Below, piece by piece: positions 1 to 7,222 of a stretch of 64,000 nt of DNA. The stretch lies in NCBI RefSeq assembly GCF_900112025.1, contig NZ_FOKL01000008.1, positions 164,766 to 228,765 of the forward strand, in the 5' to 3' direction. The notes beneath the pieces were generated by a model, which searched no databases, was not told the origin of the DNA, and saw only the letters and a program-made list of their open reading frames with translations. Position numbers and translations under genes: made by a program. The DNA is from Janthinobacterium sp. 344. GTDB lineage: Bacteria; Pseudomonadota; Gammaproteobacteria; Burkholderiales; Burkholderiaceae_D. Every line of letters begins with the position of its first letter. Within the stretch, counting starts at the first letter, position 1.

Positions 1-1
1 C

Positions 2-226
2 AGCGACGTGGTCAAACAGGTGCTTGAGACGCATGACCCGGTCGCCATCACGGTGAACGGCAGAGTTCAGGCAATTGTTCAAGACCCTGTTAGCTATCAA
101 AAGACTCAAGATCAGCTTGCCATGCTCCGCATCCTTGCTCTCGGCCGTAAGCAGATTGAGGAAGGTAAAATCATTGCTCATGATGACGTTGTGGCCCTTC
201 TGGAAGCTGAAGACGACGACAATTGA
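2..226 (+). CDS. Phd/YefM-type antitoxin, 5'-truncated by window edge
   Basis: The open frame runs in from the left edge (S-D-V-V-K-Q...), so the N-terminus is missing. The visible 74 residues contain the Phd/YefM pattern: a hydrophobic patch 'PVAITVNGRVQAIVQDPVSY', equivalent to the family's 'PVVIT.NG...AVLVSPE.Y', followed by a helical acidic C-terminus ending EAEDDDN that would bind the toxin. It directly precedes and slightly overlaps, or abuts, a ParE/RelE-like toxin gene, the classical antitoxin-first order. Such antitoxins neutralise the toxin and repress the operon. A GTG at 8 could be read as a start, but the family normally has about 10-15 further N-terminal residues, so the true start lies outside the window. 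Confidence 0.8.
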   Translation, partial: SDVVKQVLETHDPVAITVNGRVQAIVQDPVSYQKTQDQLAMLRILALGRKQIEEGKIIAHDDVVALLEAEDDDN

Positions 227-234
227 TTGCACAA

Positions 235-558
235 ATGAAAATCATTTGGACTCAGTACGCCTTGAACGATTTGCAAGACATTCGCTTCTACCTGAAGCAG
301 AACGAATCCCTTGCTTTTGCCAGCAAGGTGACGCAAGAGATTCTGGCTGAAGTCAATTCGCTCAAAGATCGGAACATTAAAGGCACCTTTGTTCCTGAAC
401 TTGAAGACCTTCATTTGATGACTCACCGCCAACTGTTAGCTGGCCAGCATCGCATCCTCATCGAGTATGGATATAACGACATCATTTATATCCATATGAT
501 TGCCCATACCAGCCGTGACCTGGAAGCATTGATTCGCCGTCGCTTGCTCAATTCGTAA
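235..558 (+). CDS. ParE/RelE-superfamily toxin of a type II toxin-antitoxin pair
   Basis: A 107-residue basic protein beginning MKIIWTQYALNDLQDIRFYL, the typical ParE/RelE opening (K-h-x-W-T-x-x-A-x-x-D-L-x-x-I). It continues with a central 'ILAEVNSLKD' helix and ends with a beta strand 'RILIEYGYNDIIYIHMIAHTSRD', the conserved R-I-x-Y...I-x-H-x-x-R-x core. ParE members poison DNA gyrase and RelE members cleave mRNA at the ribosome; the sequence alone does not decide which applies here. I chose the ATG at 235 because homologues begin at this point. A TTG at 223 overlapping the antitoxin stop would add four residues. The toxin follows the antitoxin gene with an 8 bp gap, so the two are surely co-transcribed. 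Confidence 0.85.
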   Translation: MKIIWTQYALNDLQDIRFYLKQNESLAFASKVTQEILAEVNSLKDRNIKGTFVPELEDLHLMTHRQLLAGQHRILIEYGYNDIIYIHMIAHTSRDLEALIRRRLLNS

Positions 559-669
559 GCCGTACGTCCTGCCAGCCGCGCGATGGGCACCCGCAGGGCA
601 CCACATTACGCAATGAGAAGGAGTTGACAATGCGCAGCAAGCGCATTGTCAGCGCATTGCCAGCCCGCG

Positions 670-1392
670 TCAGTGCCCTCCCCCCAGATACGCGGCAATC
701 ACCTTCGGATCCGTCTTTAAACTTTCCGCCGGCCCGTGCACGGAAATGCTGCCGTTTTCCAGCACGTAGCCGTAATCGGCCACGTTCAGGGCGGCGGAGG
801 CGAATTGCTCGACCAGCAGCATGGTCACGCCTTCGGCCTTCAGGCGCGTGATGATGCGGAAGACTTCTTCCACGAGGATCGGCGCCAGGCCCATCGATGG
901 CTCGTCCAGCAGGATCACTTCCGGGTTGAGCATCACGGCGCGGGCCATGGCCAGCATCTGCTGCTCGCCGCCCGACAAGGTGCCGGCCAGCTGGTCGCGC
1001 CGCTCCTTCAGGCGCGGGAACAGTTCCATGGCCTTGTCCAGGTCGCCCTTGATGTCGCCTTTCGGGCGCGACCGCGTAAAGCGGGGGAAGGCGCCCAGCA
1101 GCAGATTGTCCGTCACCGACATCGAGGCGAACACGCGCCGGCCTTCCGGCGAATGGGCCAGTCCGGCGCGCGCGATGCGGTGCGAGTCGAGGCCCGTGAC
1201 ATCCTTGCCGCCCAGGGTGACGGTACCAGATTTCGGCTTCAGCATGCCGGAGATGGCGCGCATGGTGGTGGTCTTGCCGGCCCCGTTCGAGCCGATCAGC
1301 GTCACCAGCTTGCCCTTCGGGACATCGAGCGAAATGCCGTGCAGGACTTCGACTTTGCCATAGGCGGCGTGCAGATTGTTAATGGTCAGCAT
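670..1392 (-). CDS. livF: Branched-chain amino acid ABC transporter ATP-binding protein LivF
   Basis: 240 residues, the usual LivF length. Walker A is GSNGAGKTT (about residue 34), the signature is LSGGEQQMLAMARA, Walker B is VILLDEPSMGL, and the H-loop region follows in 'LLVEQ'. LivF is one of two cytoplasmic ATPases that power uptake of leucine/isoleucine/valine or related amides by the LivKHMGF importer. It is the last gene of the minus-strand operon livK-livH-livMG-livF and starts 10 bp after the livMG stop codon, with a GAGG ribosome site upstream of its ATG. Paralogous systems for urea or short-chain amides share this architecture, so the substrate cannot be fixed from sequence. Confidence 0.93.
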   Translation of the reverse strand: MLTINNLHAAYGKVEVLHGISLDVPKGKLVTLIGSNGAGKTTTMRAISGMLKPKSGTVTLGGKDVTGLDSHRIARAGLAHSPEGRRVFASMSVTDNLLLGAFPRFTRSRPKGDIKGDLDKAMELFPRLKERRDQLAGTLSGGEQQMLAMARAVMLNPEVILLDEPSMGLAPILVEEVFRIITRLKAEGVTMLLVEQFASAALNVADYGYVLENGSISVHGPAESLKTDPKVIAAYLGGGH

Positions 1393-1402
1393 GGTCTTCC
1401 TC

Positions 1403-3346
1403 TCAGTGCGCCGCTGGGCTCAGGGTCTCGGCGCTGCCGCCCAGGTAGGCTTCGATCACTTTCGGATCGCTTTGCACAAGCGCGGGCGCGCCTTCGGCGA
1501 TCTTCTGGCCAAAATCGAGCACCGTCACCACGTCCGACAGGGCCATCACCACATCCATGTGGTGCTCGATCAGGATGATGGTGATGCCATGTTCGCGGAT
1601 CTTGCGGATGATGGCCATCAGTTCCTTGATGTCGGGCGCCGTCAGGCCCGCCGCCGGTTCGTCGAGCAGCAGCAAACGGGGGTTCAGGCCCAGCGCGCGG
1701 CCGATTTCCAGCAAGCGCTGCTTGCCATACGGCAGATTGCGCGCTTCCTCGTCGGCCAGGTCGGCCAGTCCCACGAATTCGAGGATGCTGGCGGCCCGCT
1801 CGCGCGCCGCCTTTTCTTCGCGCCGGTAACGGGGCGTCTGCAGCATCACGTCCAGCACGTTCGATTGAAAGGTATTGTGCAGGCCGACCAGCACGTTTTC
1901 CGTCGCCGTCATCTCGCCGAACAGCTGCACGTTCTGGAAGGTGCGCGCCACGCCGCCCAGGGCGATCTCGGACGGCGTGCGCCCGGAAATGACCACGCCG
2001 GCGAATTCCACCTTGCCCGCCGTCGGCTTGTAGATCCCCGTCAGCACGTTCATCATGGTGCTCTTGCCCGAGCCGTTCGGCCCGATCAAGCCATGCACGG
2101 AGCCTTGCGTGACGTTCAGGTCCACCTGGTTCAGCGCCTTCAGGCCGCCGAACTGCATCAGGGCCTGCTCCACGCGCAGCAGGATGTCGCCGCGCGCGCC
2201 GCCCTCGGCGTGGTGGAACGGCGCCACGCCGCTGGACGCCACCGCTTTCACGTGGCGGCGGCCCTTGCCCACAAAGCTCATCAGGAAACCGACGATGCCA
2301 TCCTGCAGGTAGTACACGACGAACAGGGTCATCAGGCCGAAGATGGTCAGGCGCCAGTCCACCATGTTATCGAGCTTGTAGGAAAACGCGGCCAGGCCGA
2401 TGGTGGCCACCAGCGGCACGATCACGCCGCGCACGGTGGAACGTTTTTTCGCCAGCATGACGGCCGAGCCGATCACGCCCAGCACGGCGGCGCCGACGGC
2501 GATCTTGCGGAACAATTCGATATCCGACAGCAGGCTGGGCAGCATGACGACGATCAGGGCGCCGATCAGCGCGCCCGACCGCGTCTTGCGTCCGCCCATG
2601 ATGACGGCCAGCAGGAACAATATCGTCAGCTCGAAATTGTAGGTATTGGGCGAGATATATTCTTCCGAATACGCATACAGGCTGCCGGCCAGGCCCGCGA
2701 ATCCGGCGCTGATGACGAAGGCGTAGACTTTATAACGGTAGACGGAAACGCCCATGCAGTCCGAGGCGATGGGGCTGTCGCGCAGCGCCTCGAAGGCGCG
2801 GCCCAGGTTCGATTTTAAAATGCGGTGCACCACCAGCAGCGACATGACCATCAGCGCGGCCACCATGTAGTAGTACTCCACTTCGCTCAATTTGTGGCCG
2901 AACAGGACGGGCTTGTGGATCTTGATGCCCATCGGCCCTTCCGTCAGGAAGCTCATTTCATTGATCAGGATTTGCACGATGGTGCCGAAGGCCAGCGTCA
3001 CCATGGCCAGGTACGGTCCCGTCACGCGCAGGGCCGGCAGGGCCAGGATGGCGCCGAACAGGGCCGCGCCGAGGATGCTTGCGGGAATGGCCAGCCAGAA
3101 CGGCGCGCCCAGCTTGAACACCAGCACGCCCGTGGCGTACGAGCCGATGCCGAACAGGCCCGCGTGGCCCAGCGACACCTGCCCCGTGTAGCCGACGACG
3201 ATGTCGAGGCCGAACAGCAGGATGGCGTAGATCAGGATGGTTTCGGCCAGGTGGATGTAATACGGATTCGGGATGACGACGGGGAACAGCGCGAGCACGG
3301 CCAGTCCCGCCGCGCTCAGCGCCAGCATGGTGATTTTCTTGTTCAT
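1403..3346 (-). CDS. Fused LivM permease - LivG ATPase of a branched-chain amino acid ABC transporter
   Basis: A single 647-residue frame joins two subunits that are usually separate. Residues about 1-365 form a LivM-type permease with many hydrophobic helices (for example 'VSLGHAGLFGIGSYATGVL' and the GAxIGA motif). A short linker follows at about 365-395. Residues about 395-647 form a LivG-type ATPase with Walker A GPNGSGKST near residue 424, the LivG-style signature 'NLPYGKQRLLEIGRAL' and Walker B LLLLDEPAAGL. The C-terminal 'AHGEKIAEG..V...P.VIEAYLG' style ending is also LivG-like. No stop codon or frameshift interrupts the join. The start ATG has GAGGGA upstream and lies 7 bp after livH. 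The fusion fixes one LivM to each LivG; LivF supplies the second ATPase. Confidence 0.92.
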   Translation of the reverse strand: MNKKITMLALSAAGLAVLALFPVVIPNPYYIHLAETILIYAILLFGLDIVVGYTGQVSLGHAGLFGIGSYATGVLVFKLGAPFWLAIPASILGAALFGAILALPALRVTGPYLAMVTLAFGTIVQILINEMSFLTEGPMGIKIHKPVLFGHKLSEVEYYYMVAALMVMSLLVVHRILKSNLGRAFEALRDSPIASDCMGVSVYRYKVYAFVISAGFAGLAGSLYAYSEEYISPNTYNFELTILFLLAVIMGGRKTRSGALIGALIVVMLPSLLSDIELFRKIAVGAAVLGVIGSAVMLAKKRSTVRGVIVPLVATIGLAAFSYKLDNMVDWRLTIFGLMTLFVVYYLQDGIVGFLMSFVGKGRRHVKAVASSGVAPFHHAEGGARGDILLRVEQALMQFGGLKALNQVDLNVTQGSVHGLIGPNGSGKSTMMNVLTGIYKPTAGKVEFAGVVISGRTPSEIALGGVARTFQNVQLFGEMTATENVLVGLHNTFQSNVLDVMLQTPRYRREEKAARERAASILEFVGLADLADEEARNLPYGKQRLLEIGRALGLNPRLLLLDEPAAGLTAPDIKELMAIIRKIREHGITIILIEHHMDVVMALSDVVTVLDFGQKIAEGAPALVQSDPKVIEAYLGGSAETLSPAAH

Positions 3347-3353
3347 GAATCCC

Positions 3354-4244
3354 TCAGACTTTCTTGATCGCGGCTTTGCCGAACAGGCCCGACGGCTTGA
3401 TGGCCAGCACCAGCAGCAGCAACAACAGGCCGGGCACTTCCTTGTAGCCGGTGGAAATGTAATAGCCGGTGGTGGTCTCGGCGATGCCGAGGATCAGGCC
3501 GCCGACGATGGCGCCCACGCCCGACGTCAGTCCGCCGATGATGGCCACGGCGAATGCCTTCAAGCCCAGCGAGGCGCCCATGGTGGCCCCCGTCAACGTG
3601 AGCGGCGCCACCAGCACGCCCGCAAAAGCGGCCGTGGCCGATGACAGCGCATACGAAAACGTGATGACCATGCCCGTGTTGATGCCCATCAGGCCGGCCG
3701 CGTCGCGGTCGTTGGCCGTCGCCACCACGGCCTTGCCGTAGATCGACTTGCGGTTGAACACTTCGACGGCCAGCATGATGGCCAGCGCGCCGACGATGAC
3801 GGCCACCTGCATCTGCTGCACGTTGGCGCCGAATACCTGGAATGGCGCGGCCGACAGCGGCGACGGGAACATCAGGTCATCCTTGCCCCAGATGTTTTCC
3901 GCCACATTCTTGAAAATGATGGCCAGCGCGATGGTCGACATGATCCAGCCGAATTCGGACTTGATCTTGATGGCGGGCCGCACGCCGATCCATTCGACGA
4001 ACACGCCCTGCAAGGCGCCGAAGGCGATGACGATGGGGATCATCAGCAAATAGCTCATGTAGGGGCCGCCGTGGATGGTGCCCACCAGCGACAGGCCCAC
4101 CAGCGCGCCCAGCATCAGGGACTCGCCCTGGCCGAAGTTGAGGGTGCCGGACGTGGCAAAGGTCAGCTGGTAGCCGAAGGCGATGACGGCATAGATCATG
4201 CCCAGCGCGACGCCGCTGAAGACAAGCTGCAGGAAGATTTCCAT
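3354..4244 (-). CDS. livH: Branched-chain amino acid ABC transporter permease LivH
   Basis: 296-residue integral membrane protein with about eight hydrophobic segments. The N-terminal 'GVALGMIYAVIAFGYQLTFATSGTLNFGQGESLMLGA' is the LivH hallmark (G-x-x-x-x-x-Y-A-x-x-A-x-G...LNFAQGE). It forms the inner-membrane channel together with the LivM half of the downstream fusion. The gene is second in the liv operon. A terminator-like hairpin separates it from livK upstream, and 7 bp separate it from livMG downstream, so it is probably expressed below LivK level. A shorter start is unlikely because the conserved motif begins within 15 residues of this ATG. Confidence 0.93.
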   Translation of the reverse strand: MEIFLQLVFSGVALGMIYAVIAFGYQLTFATSGTLNFGQGESLMLGALVGLSLVGTIHGGPYMSYLLMIPIVIAFGALQGVFVEWIGVRPAIKIKSEFGWIMSTIALAIIFKNVAENIWGKDDLMFPSPLSAAPFQVFGANVQQMQVAVIVGALAIMLAVEVFNRKSIYGKAVVATANDRDAAGLMGINTGMVITFSYALSSATAAFAGVLVAPLTLTGATMGASLGLKAFAVAIIGGLTSGVGAIVGGLILGIAETTTGYYISTGYKEVPGLLLLLLVLAIKPSGLFGKAAIKKV

Positions 4245-4267
4245 GGTATTCCCCGAAGGACGGAAGA

Positions 4268-4306
4268 TAAAAAAATGGCCAGTCCTGATTCCTCAAGGCT
4301 GGCCAC
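4268..4306 (-). terminator. Intra-operon terminator/attenuator between livK and livH
   Basis: Read on the minus strand, the inverted repeat TGGCCAG...CTGGCCA (arms 4299-4305 and 4276-4282) is followed at once by a run of seven T. It sits 24 bp after the livK stop codon and upstream of livH. Partial read-through would explain the usual excess of binding protein over membrane components. The 16-nt loop makes it a moderate rather than a strong terminator. Confidence 0.65.
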
Positions 4307-4329
4307 TGCGCGACAAACGTCCGCCAGGC

Positions 4330-5487
4330 TTATTTGGCGAGGATGACCTTGCCGTCCTTGACTTCACCGAAGACCGTCAGGTCGGCCGTGATCGCTTCAT
4401 GGTTGGTCTTGCTGAATGGCTTGTTGTAGGTGGTGACGGCGCCATCGACTTTTTCCGTCAGATTTTCCAGCGCGGCGCGCACTTTCGGGCCATCCGTGCC
4501 GCCCGCCTGCTTGAAGGCCGCAGCCAGCAGGTAGATGGAATCGTAGCCTTGCGCGGCCGAGACGGCCGACGGCATGCGTCCGCCCGACGGTTTATACGCG
4601 TTTACATAGGCGTCGATGAAAGCCTTGCGCTTCGGCGTGCTCGGCTCCTGGATGAAGGTCTGCGGCATGCGCGTGCCGTCGCCGTTCTTGCCCGCGTTAT
4701 CGATGAAGTTACCCATGGCCAGGGTCCAGCTGCCGATCAGCGGCACTTTCCAGCCCAGTTTTTCCATGCCGTTGGCGATCTGCGCCAGTTCCGGGCCGAT
4801 GCCGTAGGTCAGCACGACTTCCGCGCCCGCCTGCTTGGCTTTCAGCAACTGGGCCGTCATGTCGACGTCCTTGATATTGTATTTCTCCACGGCGACGGGC
4901 TTGATGCCTTTCGCGTCGAGCGCCTTTTCCAGGTCGGCGCGGCCCAGCTGGCCGTAGTTGGTGGAGTCGGCCAGGATCGCCACTTTCTTGAACTTGCGGC
5001 GGTCGACGGCTTCCTCGACGATCATGTGCGACTGGATCTGGTCGTTGGCGGCATTGCGGAAGATATAGTTTTCCGGCTGGTCGGCGAACTGCTTGGTGAC
5101 GATGGAACCGGTCGCCACGTTGTTAATCACCGGAATCTTGGCTTCCTGGTAGAAACGCTGCGAAGCGAGCGCCACGCCCGTGTTGATGTAGCCGACGGTG
5201 GCGGCGACCTTTTCCTTGTTGATCAGCTCCTGGGCGATTTGCACGCCGCGTTCGTTCTTGGCTTCGTCGTCGCGCTCGATCAGCAACAGCGAACGGCCCA
5301 TGACGCCGCCCTTGGCATTGATTTCCGCGACGGCCAGTTTCACGCCGTCCCGCATCGACACGCCCATCGGCGCGGAGCCGCCCGTGAACGGACCGGACAC
5401 GCCGATCTTGATGGGGTCGGCTGCGACTGCCGCTTGCGAGAAACCCAAAACCAAACTTGCCACGAGCAATTTCTGTTTCAAATTCAT
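4330..5487 (-). CDS. livK: Branched-chain amino acid ABC transporter periplasmic substrate-binding protein (LivK-like)
   Basis: 385-residue secreted protein. The signal peptide 'MNLKQKLLVASLVLGFSQAAVAA' is cut before DPIKIGVSGPFTGG, which opens a Peripla_BP_6 (type I, Leu/Ile/Val-binding) fold. It captures substrate in the periplasm for LivH/LivMG/LivF. I chose the second ATG (5487): the AGAGGAG ribosome site at 5494-5500 abuts the first ATG (5493) but is ideally spaced six bases from the second. It is the first gene of the operon, so the promoter must lie in the 5488-5854 gap. Ligand identity is uncertain because the family also includes amide, urea and benzoate binders. Confidence 0.92.
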   Translation of the reverse strand: MNLKQKLLVASLVLGFSQAAVAADPIKIGVSGPFTGGSAPMGVSMRDGVKLAVAEINAKGGVMGRSLLLIERDDEAKNERGVQIAQELINKEKVAATVGYINTGVALASQRFYQEAKIPVINNVATGSIVTKQFADQPENYIFRNAANDQIQSHMIVEEAVDRRKFKKVAILADSTNYGQLGRADLEKALDAKGIKPVAVEKYNIKDVDMTAQLLKAKQAGAEVVLTYGIGPELAQIANGMEKLGWKVPLIGSWTLAMGNFIDNAGKNGDGTRMPQTFIQEPSTPKRKAFIDAYVNAYKPSGGRMPSAVSAAQGYDSIYLLAAAFKQAGGTDGPKVRAALENLTEKVDGAVTTYNKPFSKTNHEAITADLTVFGEVKDGKVILAK

Positions 5488-5854
5488 TGTCATCTCCTCT
5501 AATACAACGTTTTTAATGCTACTTATTTTTATAGTCGTACGCTGGATAACCGCCCCATCGATAAATCATTGTAGGTTAGTAAACATGCACCAGCAACAAC
5601 AACATATGACGCGTCGCAGCATGTAAAAAAGACCCGATTGTCAGCCTTTTGTAAGAAAAATATGGCGCAAATTGGCGCAGCCTGCGCCATCGCGCAACAG
5701 CATTGTGGCAAAACGGGACAGCGCCTTGCAAGCAAGCTGGGCGATTGAAGGCGAGCTGATCCGGCGCAATGCGGCCGCTGTCCGCCATGCTAAGTTCGGC
5801 CATACCGGCGCCCGCGCGCAGGTTCATCCAGCATTCCCACCGCATGGAGGCGAT
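5488..5854. other. Intergenic region between livK and a divergent lipoprotein gene
   Basis: About 367 bp without a convincing gene. It holds the livK leader and ribosome site (5494-5500, minus strand) and, on the plus strand, the ribosome site GGAGG at 5846-5850 for the lipoprotein gene. An interrupted palindrome TGGCGCAG-C-CTGCGCCA lies at 5673-5689 and could be an operator. No promoter hexamers could be assigned with confidence. The frame open upstream of 5855 lacks a ribosome site and would hide the signal peptide, so it is not counted as coding. Confidence 0.5.
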
Positions 5855-6763
5855 ATGCAGCGCCCATCGACGTTCCCCTGCCACACCTTGCTCCTGAGTT
5901 CGCTTGCCTGCCTGCTGCTGGCCGGCTGTGCCACCAACCTGGCGCCCGTGCGCACCTTTGCCGAGCAGACGCACAAGCTGTCCAGCAGTTTCGATCCCAT
6001 GCTGGCCGGCACGTTCAACAGCTGTACCGACAATGCCTTGCGCAAGCGCCTGATCCTGGCCGAGCGTTTCGATGCGCAAGCCAGTGAGCAGGCGGCACGC
6101 GCCGATTGCGCGCCGATCGCCCGGGCGAGCGTGGCGATTGGCAAGCTCAACGAGGTGCTATTGCGCTATGCGCAGACCCTGGCGGCCGTGGCGGACGACA
6201 AGCTGCCCGTGCACAAGGAAGAATTCACGGCGCTGGGCGACGCGCTGGCCGGACTGGCGCAACCGGGCGGCGGCGCGCCGCTGCTCGATGCGGACAAGCT
6301 GTCCAAGGTCGTCAAGCTCAGTGAACACCTGAGCCGGCTGGCCACGCAGCGGCTGCAGAAATCGGCCCTGCGCGAACTGCTCGACGAGCAGGAAGCCGTG
6401 ACCATCGTCAGCAATGCATTGAAGGACTATGCGCAGCGCAACTACCGCGCCGGCTTGCAGGACGAATTGCGCGACCTGGCCCTGCTGCGCGGCGCCATCG
6501 ACGGGGCCGCGCAGCGCGAACCGCTGGCCGCCAACTACATCCGCACGCGCTTGCACCTGGAAAGCCGGCAATTGCAGGAAAGGGAAAAAATCGTTGCCGC
6601 GTATGTCAGCGCCGTCGACGGGCTGCAAGCCAGCGTGGCCGTGCTGCGGGCCAACCTGGACAGCCTGCAGGCGCCCGAACTGGAACAGCAGCTGGCGCAG
6701 TTCTCCAGCCACGTCGGCGCGCTGCAAAAACAGGCCGCCTACTACGCGCCCGCCCGCTGGTAA
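5855..6763 (+). CDS. Predicted outer-membrane lipoprotein of unknown function, alpha-helical
   Basis: 302 residues beginning MQRPSTFPCHTLLLSSLACLLLAGC: an n-region, a hydrophobic stretch and a clear lipobox L-L-A-G-C, so the mature protein should be lipid-anchored at Cys25. The rest is almost wholly helical, rich in Ala/Leu/Gln/Glu, with probable coiled-coil stretches near residues 200-290. I do not recognise a family. The ATG at 5855 was chosen over an upstream in-frame ATG (5672) because GGAGG at 5846-5850 sits four bases before it and because it opens the signal peptide. The next gene begins 24 bp downstream and is probably co-expressed. Confidence 0.8.
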   Translation: MQRPSTFPCHTLLLSSLACLLLAGCATNLAPVRTFAEQTHKLSSSFDPMLAGTFNSCTDNALRKRLILAERFDAQASEQAARADCAPIARASVAIGKLNEVLLRYAQTLAAVADDKLPVHKEEFTALGDALAGLAQPGGGAPLLDADKLSKVVKLSEHLSRLATQRLQKSALRELLDEQEAVTIVSNALKDYAQRNYRAGLQDELRDLALLRGAIDGAAQREPLAANYIRTRLHLESRQLQEREKIVAAYVSAVDGLQASVAVLRANLDSLQAPELEQQLAQFSSHVGALQKQAAYYAPARW

Positions 6764-6787
6764 GCGCAGGCATAACCGGAGACCATC

Positions 6788-7201
6788 ATGGCCCAACTGA
6801 CCGAACTGACAAAGGACCAGGCCTACGCCATCGCCGACGGCCTGGCGCAGGCATCGAGCCTGGTGCTGGAATTGCGCATCCGCCAACGCGACACGCTGGC
6901 GCCGGACGAGCGCGCGCTGCTGGAGCAATATGAAAACCACCTGGACCAGATGGTGGCCCTGTTCCGCGCCTATGGCATCTATCTGATCGCCGAAGGCGCG
7001 GAACAGGCGCGCGGCGAGATCGAGGGCGCCATCGCCAAGGGCAAGCTGCAGCTCAAGCGCATCGCCGACGTCAAGGCGGCCATCGGCACCGCCGCCAGGC
7101 TGGTCGACCTGGGCGCCGCCATCCTGTCGCGCGACCCGTTCGCCATCGGCGAAGCGGCAGCCAGCCTGCGGGCCAGGCCCGCGAAGGAAGACCAGGCGTG
7201 A
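6788..7201 (+). CDS. Conserved hypothetical helical protein paired with the upstream lipoprotein
   Basis: 137 residues with no signal peptide. The first 70 residues are predicted amphipathic helix (TELTKDQAYAIADGLAQASSL...). A moderately hydrophobic C-terminal half, 'IGTAARLVDLGAAILSRDPFAIGEAAASL', might associate with a membrane. No known domain is evident. It follows the lipoprotein gene by 24 bp, has a GGAG ribosome site just before its ATG, and both genes share codon style, so they are probably one two-gene operon whose products act together at the envelope. Function unknown. Confidence 0.75.
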   Translation: MAQLTELTKDQAYAIADGLAQASSLVLELRIRQRDTLAPDERALLEQYENHLDQMVALFRAYGIYLIAEGAEQARGEIEGAIAKGKLQLKRIADVKAAIGTAARLVDLGAAILSRDPFAIGEAAASLRARPAKEDQA

Positions 7202-7222
7202 CCCGGCCGGCAGGCAAGCGCC

